The translations under genes were made by a program, and so were the position numbers. A stretch of 64,000 nt of DNA from Monodelphis domestica (lineage: Eukaryota; Chordata; Mammalia; Didelphimorphia; Didelphidae): assembly GCF_027887165.1 (NCBI RefSeq), contig NC_077233.1, positions 180,443,207 through 180,507,206 of the forward strand, given 5' to 3'. Under the pieces are notes generated by a model that did not search any database, was not told where the DNA came from, and worked only from the letters and a program-made list of their open reading frames with translations. Of this stretch, positions 23,500 through 35,924 are shown piece after piece; position 1 is the first letter of the stretch; every line of letters begins with the position of its first letter.

Positions 23500-23655
23500 T
23501 TATTTAATTGCTTTATATAAGTGTGATTTGTTTCCTTTAGAAAGCTTTTAGAAGGCAGAGGCCATCTCTTTTTGCATATCTACAACCCAATCCCACCCCT
23601 ACATATTGCTATGCTTTATTAGGTACTCAATAAAGACTTTGAACTATGTAATTCA
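23500..23655 (+). mobile_element. L2 LINE 3' fragment
   Basis: GAAGGCAGAGGCCATCTCTT and TTATTAGGTACTCAATAAAG are the L2 terminal blocks, here well decayed. Confidence 0.5.
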
Positions 23656-23689
23656 ATTCAATTCAGCAGTCATTTATTAATCTGTGGAT

Positions 23690-24020
23690 TCAAAGGAAAA
23701 ACAAACGAGTACTTGTTCCCAAGGAGATCAGAGGTGAGGTGCTGAGAGGAACACAGGCACTAAGCTTCCCAAGTCAGGCGATTTATTGCTCGCAAACAAG
23801 CCTGTGTACAGCTCCCATGCTTTAGTCTCACATCCAGGCAGAAGGGCAGGCATGTGGTGGCATGCAGACCCCTACATCTGTCCAGAGTCCAGAACTCTCC
23901 GTGTCTGTTCTATCTGATTGTTGTAGCTGGGCAGAGTCACAGGGGCTGAGTGGGAAGGGGACCTTTGTGGCAGTCAGTCAGTGAGCGGTGTGACTGTGAC
24001 TTCCCTTACTGACCAGGGCA
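23690..24020 (-). other. Unassigned, GC-richer block, possibly an LTR fragment
   Basis: CGATTTATTGCTCGCAAACA read on the minus strand gives an AATAAA signal, and the block is richer in G and C than its flanks. No ends or second copy found. No coding content. Confidence 0.25.
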
Positions 24021-24021
24021 T

Positions 24022-24613
24022 TGTGATTTTAAAAATGTGCTAAACTGTTCATGATTAAGAGAGCCTTGCATACCTTGCCTAGATGAAGCTGTAGCATCCC
24101 AGGTATATTCTCATATTGAAAGTATTATTCATGTATTGATATTGTAACCCAAGTACTCATATACCAGACAGGTCAGGTTACTTTTTGATCATTGTATTTC
24201 CAACTCTTCAGTGCAAAGGTCAAAAGAATTCCTGGGCAGGACATTAGCTGCCACAGGGTCCTAGCTACCTCCTTGTTAGACCACAATCCTGACCAAGTCA
24301 CATGTTTGATTAACCTCCTCCTCTTTGATTACATGATTGGCAATTGAGCCAATGTTAAAGCCTATGCCTTGTCACATGTTCATTAGCTACCTCCCACTCC
24401 ACATTCCTAAATTCTCCAATAAAAGTTTGGGGACACGTGTAGAGCTCTCTCTCAATTCCATCAGAGGGGCACCCATGATGGAGCCCATGTTTTTTAACTC
24501 CTTGTCTCTGAGTTTTTATTTCTTTGTCTCTCTTCCTTTCCTCCTTATCCATTATCCTTTAGTTTCCAATCTCCTTCTCAGGTGTCCACCCATGAAAATA
24601 TTAATTTGTAACA
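24022..24613 (+). mobile_element. Probable solo LTR with AATAAA, near-matching flanks
   Basis: TGTGATTTTA to TTTGTAACA, 592 bp, with AATAAA at about 24418 and a U5-like pyrimidine-rich stretch after it. Flanking tetramers are GCAT (24018-24021) and GCAG (24614-24617), one mismatch, fitting an aged 4-bp duplication. Confidence 0.6.
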
Positions 24614-25724
24614 GCAGGTGGTTATAGAAGCTGGCTTATTCTAGCTACTGGGTACCCTGGAACATCCTGGTTAATCAGTGATAAAACATGGAGTTGCTTC
24701 TGTTGGCAAAAGCCTAATGATGGATAGCAATAGGTCAAACCTCACAATTTCATTTTACTGAAGTTATATAATCTGTACATAGATAAGGAAATATAAAGTA
24801 ATTTCTTTCTCCCCCCCCCCTTTTTTTTTGGAAGGGAAAGCCCTAAGACCTTGAAGGGATAAAGGATGGACATGGGGAGTGGATGTCACCTGATTCCCCT
24901 TCCCGCTGTGTAAGAGGGAAATGCCAAAAGGAATGGAAAAGACTGGATTTGAAAAACTGTCTCAGGAGAAGATGAGATGGAACCCAGCTGCCATTGGGGG
25001 ATGGGATGGAACATTCCAGCCAAGCTAAAAGGAGGAGCAGTTGGGAAGCTAGAAGTTCTTTTCTCCTTGTTTTGAAGAGAGAGGGAACTAATTCCTTACT
25101 GTGAAGACAACGTATGTCCCTTAATCCTTTTGCCTGAGAAACAGAAGATTCTGTCCATTCTTTGGTGACATTATTAAGATAGAGACTTTTCCCTCAGGGG
25201 AAAGCAAGAGTCTATCCTAAAGAAGACACCCTGATTCAAACCCCTAAACCATCTGTAGAGGGGAAATAGTTAGGAACTTACTATTTTCCTCTACCCTCAT
25301 TACACCTCAACCCTTTTACTCAAATAAATAGATTTTTTTTTCTAAAGGCTCTTCAATGTGTTGGGGGGCGGGGGAGAATTACAAATCACATCAACTAAGA
25401 AGGAAGAGACTGAAGGGGATTTTCACTTTCCCTTTGGCTCTAGTTAGACCTGCCTTCATAGTCTAACAGCTCTGCCCGGGGAAGGGAAGGAAGAAGTGGT
25501 GCTACCTTGTACCTGTTCCCACTTTCCCAAGTATCTGGCAACACATTGGTTCCTTCTTTATTCCCCCACTAATACGCCACCAACAAATTTATGTATTTCC
25601 CAATTTCTTGATTTGATTTGAATCATGGCAATGGAGGAGTATAGACAGAAGAGTAAAAAAGCTGAAGACTAAGCACAGTTAGTGGATGGAGGCAGCAATG
25701 TGGTGCCAGGAGGGGGAAAAAATA
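24614..25724. other. Unassigned intergenic DNA with C9-10/T9 run and AATAAA
   Basis: A run of C then T lies at 24811-24830. AATAAA lies near 25323, after a purine-rich unit that could be another LTR 3' half, but no start was found. No coding frame of note. Confidence 0.35.
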
Positions 25725-25895
25725 TTGTATTTGGTATTAGAGGACCCAAGTTCAAATAATGACTTTGCTGATTACCACTTGGGTGACATTTGGTAAATTA
25801 TTTCTCTTGTTCTCAGTATTCTTGCTTATAAAATGAGGGGGTTGAGTTAAATGATCTTTAAACTTCCTCCAAGCTCTAAATCTATTATCCTAGGA
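25725..25895 (+). mobile_element. MIR/THER-type SINE
   Basis: CCCAAGTTCAAATAATGACT, TGGGTGACATTTGGTAAATT, CTTATAAAATGAGGGGGTTG and CCTCCAAGCTCTAAATCTAT are the MIR core and a THER-like 3' end. Confidence 0.75.
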
Positions 25896-26710
25896 AAAGG
25901 AAGAAGAGCCAGCAAATGGAAGAAATAAAGAATAACTAGGGACATAGGAAAAGAATCTGAGGAATTTTATTGCTTAGACTATAAGGGAAGAAAGAACTTT
26001 CATGAAGGAAGAAGAGTTCAACAAAGTCAAAGGATACAAGCCAGGAAGAGGAAGACTGAGAAAAGGCCATTGTATCTGGCAAGAAAATGTTCACTGGTAA
26101 CCTTTCATGGATAATATCAATTGAATCATAGAAGTGGAAGTTAGTTTTCAGGAACTTGTGTTTCTTTCCAATATCACTGGTGCAATAAGCATGGCAGATT
26201 AGTGGGATGAGGGACTTTTGGATGTTTGAGAGGTCAGAATTGAAGTAGGCCCTGACTCTAACATTTTAGCTATAGAGGAAATGTTGGAAAGAGTTGAAAA
26301 ACGGATGAATCTGAGTTTGGACCTTTGAGAAATTACATAGGAATGACCAGTACGATGCACTTCAAGAAAAAGATGGGACAGAGGGAGAAATGAGAGTAAT
26401 GATTCTAGGCTAAGGTGTTTTGTATTTTCTTTTGCAGTCACTTGGACAGAACTGAGGAACTTTGGCTAATAATGCATATTTTGTTGAGAACCCTCTCTCG
26501 CACTAGTGTCAAAAGGAATAGAGATGTCATGTACTCCCAGAACTTTGATAGCATTAGAATGGCAAACAGTGGGACAATAATGGTCTGAGGTGGGATCTAG
26601 CTGAGAACTCAAAGGCTAAGCTTTTAAGTCTCTGATTAGTTGACTATTTCTTCTTCCTACTCTTTGAATATTTGACCTAAGCTTCTCAGTTGAAATTCTT
26701 TGAATTCCTC

Positions 26711-26753
<43 letters not shown>

Positions 26754-27064
26754 TGGTGAGGAAGCAGTGAAGAGTGGTCTATAAAAAAAATGAAAGGGAG
26801 ATTTAAATGTGAGCCCTAGAATGTTCCTTGAATTAGTTCTTTTATTTTTTTTTAATAGATCAAAGGCTTCCCAGCTATGAAGAAGTGATAGGCCCTCTGT
26901 TTTTACTTTTATTTCTTTTGTACATATTTTCTCTTATGGCTATGATTAAATAAAAATTAATAAAGTTTTGCCAAACTTGGGTGGGCAGTGAATGAAATGT
27001 AGTAGAAAGAGAAGACAGAGCATTCTAGGGGGTGAAGTAACCAAGAATTTAATTAGCTAAATCT
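25896..27064. other. Mostly unassigned; (TG)n at 26715-26749
   Basis: 26030-26170 (GGAAGAGGAAGACTGAGAAA, CACTGGTAACCTTTCATGGA) resembles a mammal-wide dispersed repeat I cannot name. A TG microsatellite of ~35 bases lies at 26715-26749. No gene seen. Confidence 0.45.
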
Positions 27065-27262
27065 ACAGCAAACCCCTAGACTACCTAGAATTTGTGAATT
27101 TGTTTAAAAATATTTTGATAACTATATTTTGCTATACTTGCTTTATTTTGTAGTCCTTTGTATTTTATTTTATGCATTTAAAATCATGATTCTCATAAGT
27201 GGCTCATAGGCTTTACCAAACTGCCAGAAAGGTACATGACACAAAAAGACTGAAAACCTTTT
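27065..27262. mobile_element. Second, decayed copy of the MITE-like element
   Basis: Aligns in order with 22578-22796: TTTTGATAACTATATTTTGC, AAATCATGATTCTCATAAGT, GGCTTTACCAAACTGCCAGA, GGTACATGACACAAAAAGAC. The terminal inverted repeat is barely visible on the left (AACCCCTAGACTA). Confidence 0.4.
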
Positions 27263-27419
27263 CCTTAGACCAATTAAGGAGCATTGCCACCCACAAAAGG
27301 GTTCCTGTTAGAGGACAGAGCTAGCCAGATCTTTGAGAAATATAGAGAATTTCGTGTTACATGAGAGTACCCTCTGGTGGACGCTAGAATATACAACTGC
27401 TCCCCCACCCCCTTTCTGC

Positions 27420-27585
27420 CTTTTCTTTTGATTTTTTTTATTACTTATTAAATGTTCAGTTTCAAATCCTGCCCCTTCACTCCCTAATTCATTGAGAAGG
27501 CAAGAAATACAATATTCATTACAATGTGAAGTCATGCAAAACATATTTCCACATCAGCCAAGAATACATAACTTCTAAAGTGAAC
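27420..27585 (-). mobile_element. L1 3' UTR fragment, minus strand
   Basis: CACTCCCTAATTCATTGAGA, GAAATACAATATTCATTACA, ATGTGAAGTCATGCAAAACA and ATTTCCACATCAGCC follow the antisense of an older marsupial L1 3' UTR. Confidence 0.55.
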
Positions 27586-28351
27586 ATATGATGGATAGTA
27601 CTTGTTTCTTATAACTGAACAGGATCAGGAATGTAGTCAGCACTGTCCTTGGTGGCTAAATATGTAATTCCAATCAATCATTCTCAGAGCCAATTCACAT
27701 TTGTAAGATTGGTCTTCTGTTTGATATTACTAGAAGGGGTTTGGTTAGGAAGTTGGCTCTTGGCATCCCAGTTCTTAAGTTTGGACATTATGGTTGCTAG
27801 TTCCATTTGAAGGGTCAGTTTCTATGGCTCAGTGAAAACTGAAATCTGGCCATGTAAGGTACAATAAAGGAATTGTTAATTGAATCCAGACCAAGAAGGG
27901 GGCTCTTGGTCTTTCTTAGCACGTGCTTTATTTCACAAACTATGTATTACATGATGTTTTGATAGCTGATTCTTCAGCTAGGGCATGTGATATTTGGCAA
28001 AGCATACACATATGAATATTGAACATTTATGTTGTTTTCACAGCTAGAGGAACTTTTTTAGACATGCCCTTGAAGTGTACAATAAATTAAACAACTTTCT
28101 TCTAAATGACCAGTGAATAATTCTTTCCACCATAAATTGGGTCTGAATATGTAAGGCAGCCTAATAATCAGAGGCAAGCCTTGGCTCCTGAGAGAGAATG
28201 GGCTTTTAGAGTTTGGTGATTAGGGCTTCCTTCCTGGGTAGCCTTTAAGGCATCTTCCTTGAGGTGGAAAGTTTCTGTGTGTTCGTCTGTTACCCTTAAC
28301 CAAAGCTATATCCAGACTTAGCTGTACACTGAGGAACATATCTTTCTTACT
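27586..28351. other. Unassigned intergenic DNA
   Basis: No repeat or coding frame recognised on either strand. Confidence 0.45.
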
Positions 28352-28992
28352 TCCTTTTTTTTTTAAACACACTTACCTTCTGTCTTAGATACTTAAATAC
28401 TAGGTACCAGTTCCAACTCAGAGGAGTAGTAAGTTGTAAGGATAATTTTAGGGTTGTGACCTAATCTAAATTATTTTTGGTCACCAGGGAATATCCCAAA
28501 TAAAATAAAATAAAAAGGAAAACTCACTGCTAAAACTGGACAATAGCAGCTGCCACCCAAGATGCTGAAATGCTCAGCATGCTCCAACAGCCACCTCTCC
28601 ACCATCAAAGAGGCCAGAGAGTGGAAGTGACAGGAAATATAGAGATGGTTTTACATCACTTCCTGTATCTCACATGTACCAATGGTAGCTTAAGCTTGAC
28701 TTAGGACAGAACAGGGGTCTGTCAGTTGTTTCTTATTTGTCATTTGCTAGCACAGGTCTGTCATAGGCCATCCTCCTAAATACTTAATCCTTAAGTATGG
28801 GTGTAGACATTCCTGTTTTTGTTAGACTAAGTAGGGTGGAGTAATCTAAAGTTCACAAAGGGTAAGGCAATTGGGGTTAAGAATCTTTCCCAGAGTCACA
28901 CTCTTAGAGGAAGTGTTTGAGGCCAAATCTGAACCCAGGTCCTCCCAACTCCAGGCCTGGCTGTCTATCCATTGAACTATCTAACTGCCCTG
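28352..28992 (-). mobile_element. Type A SINE, minus strand, split by an LTR
   Basis: SINE tail at 28352-28434 (CTTACCTTCTGTCTTAGATA, CAGAGGAGTAGTAAG) and the rest at 28858-28992 (AAGGGTAAGGCAATTGGGGT, CTATCCATTGAACTATCTAA). The 423-bp insert is the LTR listed next. Confidence 0.85.
28435..28857 (-). mobile_element. Solo LTR inside a SINE, minus strand
   Basis: TGTAAGGATA to AAGTTCACA, 423 bp. Flanks AAGT (28431-28434) and AAGG (28858-28861) differ at one base. It shares TGGTCACCAGGGAATAT, CACTTCCTGTATCTCACATG and ACCAATGGTAGCTTAAGCTT-like blocks with the reverse of 45862-46559. Confidence 0.8.
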
Positions 28993-30498
28993 GAACAAAA
29001 CATCTTACTTAACCTATTAAAAGACTTCTACAAAAAGCAATATGCCCTGAAATTTTTAGGCCATTATGTGATCTTTATTAGGAGATGAGGAAATGCCTGA
29101 AAAAAGAATGTAAAGAAAAGAGGGCCAAGAGCAGGGCTTTTGGAGAAGCTGAGCAACAGAAATTTACTAATGTTTGAGAAAAGCTAGAGAACTGGATTTT
29201 GCTTTTGTGGATATCTGAACTGAGAGATGAATGAACATCTGGATGTTCACTTGGTAGCTGAAAGAATGTCACTCTGAATTCAATACTTCTTAAACAATGA
29301 ATCTTTTTATAAAATGCAGGGAAGTTTGGAACTGCTAGATACTTGTCCAAGGCTGAGTCTTTTCTGCCATCAACAAATGATCAACATTTGAATAATGACT
29401 ATATGTTTATCACCTTCTGTAAGAAAATCATTGTTTTCTCTATGCTTACTAACCTGAAGGAGTTTAGAGGCAAAAAACCTACATACTTCAGGACCTGAAA
29501 GTACCAGGATTTTTGTGAGTGTTCCTTCTCCAAGACCTTAGCCACCTTTCCATCTTAGCAAATAGTCTTTATGAGTTGGTGTGGCTGAAAAAAATACTTT
29601 AAAAAAGATAGTGGAATGAATTGAGGCATAGCGAGTCTTTAGTAGAATCTTTGGTTCAAGGTGAAATTGCTTTGTCTTCTTAATATTTGTACATGGAGAG
29701 TTGGTATATTCAAAGATAAAGCTTGTAAAAATATTAAATAGTATTATAATTATATAAATTATATACAATATAATCTTATAATATTTTAAAAGTCCAATAA
29801 TGTTTAAAAGTATATTAATTGAAATATTTTTTCTTAAAACCAGTGAATTAATGCTGATTGCTAATATTCTTCATATGTCATAATTGAAAACAAGGTTGCT
29901 ACTCTCCACTTTCTAGGCTTTTCTAAAACCACCACTGGAGTGGATACTAACCAAAGATTAGAACTAATAAAGCAGAGTTGATTCCCCCACCCTGACCCTC
30001 CTGAACCCCCATCTTCTTGGAAGGCTGTATATGTATATAGCATCCTAACTAGGATGGGGCAACTGGAACTTTGATCCAGGACACTGAAATTCAAAGGGTA
30101 TTGACAACCCTTGTAATTTATCAGCAGGGATAAATAGCTGAATGAAGCACTTAGCTAGCAAGAATGATTAATTAAAATAGGATTCTATTAGACTGTGATT
30201 AGCAGCAAGGTCTCCATTGAATTTCTCATGAGTCTGGTGCTGTCCAACCCTGTTCTCTCCTTTGGGGCAGCCTCCACAGAAGGGGCTTCTTTTTGTCCCC
30301 AGGTCTTTGCCTTCTTCCCACAAGGACATAATCTTCTCCAGGGATTCTGCCCCTTATCAAGCTTTGTGCCTTTCACTCTAAAGTTTCTCTCCAGGGTCCA
30401 CCTACTCAACTGAATTTGTCTTATAAAGCTGATTTGTGCTACTTGCTTTGGGATTGTTTCTTGGCACTTGCTTTAAGCACTGGAATTGGTTGATGTGG

Positions 30499-30538
<40 letters not shown>

Positions 30539-30871
30539 AGACATCCTGCAACATAAATGTGTGTATGACTAGATTTTATGCAGGGGCAGGGGTGTGTGCA
30601 ATAATATACAATTTCTGAGTGTATTAATCAGACAAGAATTTACTTACTCTCATGTGCAAGGCACTGAATGTAGTTGGGCACACAAAGAAAGCCAAAAAAT
30701 CTGTTGGTGGGGAAGAGAACAACACATAGATAATTCTGATACCTAGAAGATCTATACGGAACAAATGAAGTTAATCTGAAAGTGGATGACATTTGCAACT
30801 ATATATGTGTACAAGGAGACATTCTGATGAATTTTTTTTTTTTGGTGTGTATTAAACAGTTCCATAGTGCA
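28993..30871. other. Unassigned; (TG)n at 30503-30534
   Basis: Short opposing frames (for example 29078-29350, 30188-30409 and 30195-30413) overlap on both strands with no domain. 29700-29830 is very AT-rich. A TG run of ~32 bases lies at 30503-30534. No gene seen. Confidence 0.45.
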
Positions 30872-31100
30872 GGGGCAGCTGGTGGTGCAGAGGATTAGTC
30901 CTGAGTCTGGAGTCAGGAAGATCCAAGCTAAAATCTGGCCTCAGGCACTAAGTAGCTGGGTGACCCTGAGCAAATCACTCAACCACTGACTCAGTTTCAT
31001 TCCCTGTAAAATGGGGATAATAGCACCTACTTCTCAGTTGTGAGGATCAATTGAAATACTATTTATAAAGTACAGGACGGTAGCTTGCACATGGTAGGCG
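30872..31100 (+). mobile_element. tRNA-headed SINE, type B
   Basis: GGGGCAGCTGGTGGTGCAGA head, GAGTCTGGAGTCAGGAAGAT, TGACCCTGAGCAAATCACTC, CTGTAAAATGGGGATAATAG, and a tail with AAGTACAGGACGGTAGCTTG. Confidence 0.88.
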
Positions 31101-31104
31101 CTAT

Positions 31105-31371
31105 TGCTGTTGTTCAGTTGTTTCGGTTGTGTTCCACCCTTTGTGACCCCATTTGGGATTTTCCTATAAGAAGTAGTGGATGGAGGAAGGAAGGTGACCA
31201 GAGTGGTTTGCTATTTCCTTCTCCAGATCATTTTATAGAGGAGGAAACAGAGACAAGGATGTTAAGTGATTTGCCCATTGTCACCCAGCTAGTAAGTGTC
31301 TGAGGTTAGTTTGGAACTCATTTTCCTGACTCCAAGCCTGGTGCACTAGCCACTGGGCAACCTAGATGTCC
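31105..31371 (-). mobile_element. tRNA-headed SINE, type B, minus strand
   Basis: Left end GTTGTTCAGTTGTTTCGG is the reverse of the type B tail; body has CAGAGTGGTTTGCTATTTCC and AGCTAGTAAGTGTCTGAGGT; right end is the tRNA-like head. Confidence 0.88.
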
Positions 31372-31794
31372 TATAGTAGGTGTTCTAGGATTTTTAGCTA
31401 TTGTGGGTCAGTGTGTGTGTGTGTGAAATTTAGTGTATGAGGACACACTAGAGTAGAGCAGTATGTAAGAGAATGTGCATGTTAATAAGATGCCCTGCAG
31501 GGGGGCTCTGTATGTTAGGGATTTTTTTTTTTTGAGAAGAAACAATGCTAGATATCCCACACTGAGAGACAGCATGGTATAGTTACAAGAGTCAGAGTGG
31601 TCAGAGGGATTGAATTCAAGTCTCAGTTCTGTCACTTTAACTTCTCTTCCTTTTAGCTTGTTACATGTAAAATGGGTTCAATAATACTTATATTACCCTT
31701 CTTAGAGGTTTGTGATGAAGGAAATGTTTTGAAAACAGTGTTATAAAAACATGAGATATTCATGTTTGTATAGTAGACCATTTTTACTAAATGG
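31372..31794. other. Unassigned intergenic DNA with old SINE traces
   Basis: 31560-31760 has a MIR-like order (GACAGCATGGTATAGTTACA, GATTGAATTCAAGTCTCAGT, GTAAAATGGGTTCAATAATA). Confidence in that is low. No gene. Confidence 0.4.
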
Positions 31795-31965
31795 GGAAGG
31801 TAGGTAGCATAGTGGAGTGTTGGGCCTGGAGTCAGGAAGACCTGAGTTCAAATTTGACCTCAGATACTTACTAGCTATATGACCCTAAGCAAGTCACTTA
31901 ACCATGTTGGCCTCATTCATAATATGAGCTGTACAAGGAAATGGGGAACCACTTTGGTATCCTTA
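31795..31965 (+). mobile_element. tRNA-headed SINE, type B, running into a microsatellite
   Basis: GGTAGGTAGCATAGTGGAGT, GTCAGGAAGACCTGAGTTCA, CTATATGACCCTAAGCAAGT and AACCACTTTGGTATCCTTAT. The 3' end is lost in the pyrimidine tract that follows. Confidence 0.85.
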
Positions 31966-32450
<485 letters not shown>

Positions 32451-33047
32451 CTGATTTTTAGGCATAATTATCACTATCTTAAGAATGAGGCAGCAGAGGG
32501 CCAGGCATCTGCTACTCAGCAAGGAGCCAGAGTGCCTAGCCAGGTCCATGGGAGGTCCCTCAGTTCAGGCTGATCGGCACTTTCTGGGATCACCTCCTTG
32601 TTATGGTCAGGACACTAGTGGGACCAGGGAGGCTTGAGTTAACCCTTACACTTCTGTACCCCAAAACTGGGGCTATGAAACCATGCAGTGGGTCCAGGGC
32701 AGTTTCAAGTTAAATTTGCTTCCAAGTGTATTGACCCAGCTGTGGAACTTCAGGCAAGGACATAAAACGAGTTTCAGGACTTTCACGGAGGACTCAAGAC
32801 CCCAGGAAACCTTCCTTGCCTATTGCTTTTAATTTCTGTGCTATGGGCATTAATTTTCTAGACTGCACCCTGCTGACTTGCAGCTTGCCTTTTACCTGGG
32901 GGTTGTTTGGGTATTTTTATGATTTATTTGAATCCTCAGGCTCTGGGTGAGGCTTTGCAATAGATTAGAAACATGACTTGGGCTGCCTCTGCCCACCTTA
33001 AGCTTCTCTAATGAGGTATGGTTTTCCTTATCTTAATTATGAGACAA
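32451..33047. other. Unassigned intergenic DNA
   Basis: Slightly GC-richer, no repeat or exon recognised. Confidence 0.45.
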
Positions 33048-34173
33048 GGGGGCAGCTGATGGCTCAGTGGATGAAGAGTCAGGCCTAGAGATGGGAGGAC
33101 CTGGGGTTCACATCTAGCCTCAGACACTTCCTAGCTGTTGTAATATAATAAATGGTTGAGGCCATAAACTGTGGCAATTAAAATAGTGGAAGACTTAAAT
33201 TGTGATAGATATAAAGAGTGGATGAGTAAGTTGTGACTGCAGGAAATATGTTTTCACTACAGTGTTTTGTTTTTAAATCAAATATAAGGTGGTCGCCAGG
33301 GAAATATTCCCAATTATTCAAATATACCCAAGTCAGCTGGGTTTTATAGAGATTTTAGTTAATACAAATGAGGAATTAATGAAAAGGAGAGAAAGAGAGA
33401 AAAGGGGGAATAATGAGAAAAGGATAAGCCGGCCCTGGCCAGGTCCTGGCCAACCCAGGCCTAAGCCCTAAGAGAAAAGATCAGTCAGTCCTTAATCACT
33501 CACCACAAGATTTGTCCAAGCAAGGATTCCAGTGACACCAGGCCAGCTCCATCTCAGCTGCCTTCACCAGCTCAATCCTCGAACTGAATGTTTCAGAAAA
33601 TCCCTTGAGCTCCTATCTGTGCTCCTATTTAAAGGGCATTTTCTCCTATGTCACCTCCCCTAAGTCCTTACATCTACCAATCACAGTAGATGTTTTTCAA
33701 AGGACAGACCATTCTTAGTTCACACCTGAGTAGACTAATCTTTTGAGTAATTCACACCTGAGTAGACTAGAATCTCTGAGTAAGTTTTCACCTCTTTGCT
33801 CTTGTAAGTTCACAAGTTGCCTGACCTTTATAGGTACTTAGCTCCCTTTTTGTATTAGTCCCTAAAATAGGCATGGCTTAAGTATGGGTTTAAGTACTTT
33901 TCATTGTTCAGAAAAGAGTTTACAACTTTATCTTCCCCTAGGGCAGACTTAAGCAGGTGAGTTCTCACATTCCTGATCTAAGTAGAGTTCACTGCCCAAA
34001 TGGGGAATGGTCTAATCCAATCTTATGAAGTAGGGTCTGGGAATTTTAAGGTTCACACTGTGTGACCCTGAGCAAGTCATTAACCCCCATTTCCTAGCCC
34101 TTACTGCTCTTCTGCCTTGGAACCAATATATAGTATGGATTTCAAGATGGAAGGTAAAGGTTTAAAAAAAAAA
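33048..34173 (+). mobile_element. Type A SINE split by a solo LTR
   Basis: 5' part 33048-33138 (GGGGGCAGCTGATGGCTCAG ... CACTTCCTAGCTGT) and 3' part 34058-34173 (CTGTGTGACCCTGAGCAAGT ... A-run). Joined at CTGT the two give a continuous SINE, which dates the SINE before the LTR. Confidence 0.93.
33139..34057 (-). mobile_element. Solo LTR inside a SINE, target duplication CTGT
   Basis: 919 bp from TGTAATATAA to GGTTCACA. CTGT at 33135-33138 repeats exactly at 34058-34061, and the SINE reads on across it. Same family as 8813 and 18804 (GGTGGTCGCCAGGGAAATAT, GGGTTTTATAGAGA). Confidence 0.96.
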
Positions 34174-34287
34174 AAGATGAGACAACAGAAGCCCAGAGAG
34201 GACAATTATCTTGCCCAGGGCACAAAGGATATTAGTAGATTCTTCCCCTCAAAGCAATGGACCAGTAGGGATAAGAATTACTGCACA

Positions 34288-34482
34288 GGAGCAGCTAAGT
34301 GATTCAGTGGATAGGGAGACAGACATAGAGAAAGGAGGTCCTGGTTCAAATATGACTTCAGAGACTCCTAACTGTGTGACCTTGGGCAAGTCACTTAACC
34401 ACAGTTTTCCTAGCTTTTACCACTTATCTCTGTTGGAACTGATACTAAGTATCAATTCTAAGATAAAAAGTAAGAGTTTGTT
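34288..34482 (+). mobile_element. tRNA-headed marsupial SINE (type A)
   Basis: GGAGCAGCTAAGTGATTCAG head, GTGTGACCTTGGGCAAGTCA, TGGAACTGATACTAAGTATC tail. Confidence 0.88.
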
Positions 34483-35567
34483 TGCTTTTTCCAAAGAGTC
34501 AACCACATTAGTTTGTCTTCAAGAGGAGTACATGACTTTTCCCAAAAAGAAAAGAGAAGTTAGACTTAGTGCAACTCTAAATCCTTATGATATTTTATGT
34601 TTTTCAAGTCTCATTTACTTATTGTCTCTTATTAGGTCCACTTGAGAATTCTGTGATTGCTGTGGGTTTTTTTTTGAAGCTCCATATAACAGATGAAGAA
34701 ACGGAAACTCGAGGATTCAATCAGCCAGCTACTTCGCAGCATATGATGGTAGTTGGTAGGGCAGTTCTTGTTTCCTTAATTCAATTTTCTTTGTTATCAC
34801 TGAGCTCAGTTGCAGAGAAGGTTTCTTTTTACACTCCTAGATTTTAGTGTATTCTGTTTTGTTGTGTCTGTACAGGTGGGCATGGAGTCAATAAAGCAGA
34901 GTGCCCTAGTGCAGAGCTCAGTGTTTTAGGACAGAAAATGATAAACACTCCGTATCAGGACTCTGAGCAAACCTGATAGATGTATTGTCTCCCTACTAAC
35001 TCCTTCACCCCTCCATCAGCTCCTTCTTCTCTGAGATTTGTCTTTTCTCTTGCCTGTAGCCCCTCTATATTTCAGATATTCAAGGAGAGAAGGCAGAGAA
35101 TACTTCCAATTTCAATTGTGCAAATCATCTCCCTTAAGACAGGTTGGACCCACCTCTCCTTGGTCCCTCAAGGTGAAGGAGCTGACTCAGTGTTCAGCTG
35201 CCTAAAAGACCAGAGGCTGCCAGGAGCCCAGGTTGCCTGTGATTCCGCAGATGCTGACACTAGCATCAGTATTGGCGACAACCCCTTGGCAGGCTGCCAT
35301 TTCATTTACCTGTTGGTTGGAGGTCAGCATGGTACTTTGCTCCTATCTGCTCAGAAGATAGGGTGTAGTGGAGCTGCTCCCCTTTTGATATATTTGACCA
35401 TTATTATCAAGTACCTCCACCATTCAATTCATTTATCTTCTAGGAGAAAGGTATACAGGCTAGAACCTAGCTGCATACTTGCCCATCCAGGTTGGGAGCA
35501 ATCAGAGGCAGAAGAACAAAATGAGTGTGTACTTCTTGTCTCAGGAGAAATCTCTCTCTTTCTCACT

Positions 35568-35570
<3 letters not shown>
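34483..35570. other. Unassigned intergenic DNA
   Basis: Holds open frames of 144 and 86 codons and the first two thirds of a 253-codon frame (34980-35741). None has a recognised domain, and the longest ends in microsatellite translation. No splice-site arrangement was found that would make an exon convincing. Confidence 0.45.
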
Positions 35571-35634
<64 letters not shown>

Positions 35635-35638
35635 CTTC

Positions 35639-35676
<38 letters not shown>
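35571..35676. repeat. (TC)n then (TGTC)n microsatellite
   Basis: TC repeat at 35571-35632, a short CCCCTTCTC break, then TGTC repeat at 35640-35676. Further CT/CCCT-rich bases reach about 35715. Confidence 0.97.
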
Positions 35677-35677
<1 letters not shown>

Positions 35678-35924
35678 CACTCAATCTCTCTCTCTCCCTC
35701 CCTTCCTCCCTCCCTATCATACATTGCCTGGCACATTGTAGATCCATAATAAATATTGATTGATTTATTGATTTCTCCCTCCCTCTCTTTTCTTCCTTGG
35801 TGCTTTGTGACCAGGATTAGCTCTGACCCAAAGTATCAAGCATGAGAAATTAGTTTTCATATTCTTTTTGTTTCTGCCATATTGGCATTCTTACTGCTCT
35901 TCACAATACTCCATTTTTCTTTTC

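Noticed and set aside
34980..35763. 253-codon frame and two overlapping frames
   Set aside because: The last third is TC/TGTC microsatellite; the rest shows no domain, no homology I recognise and competing frames.
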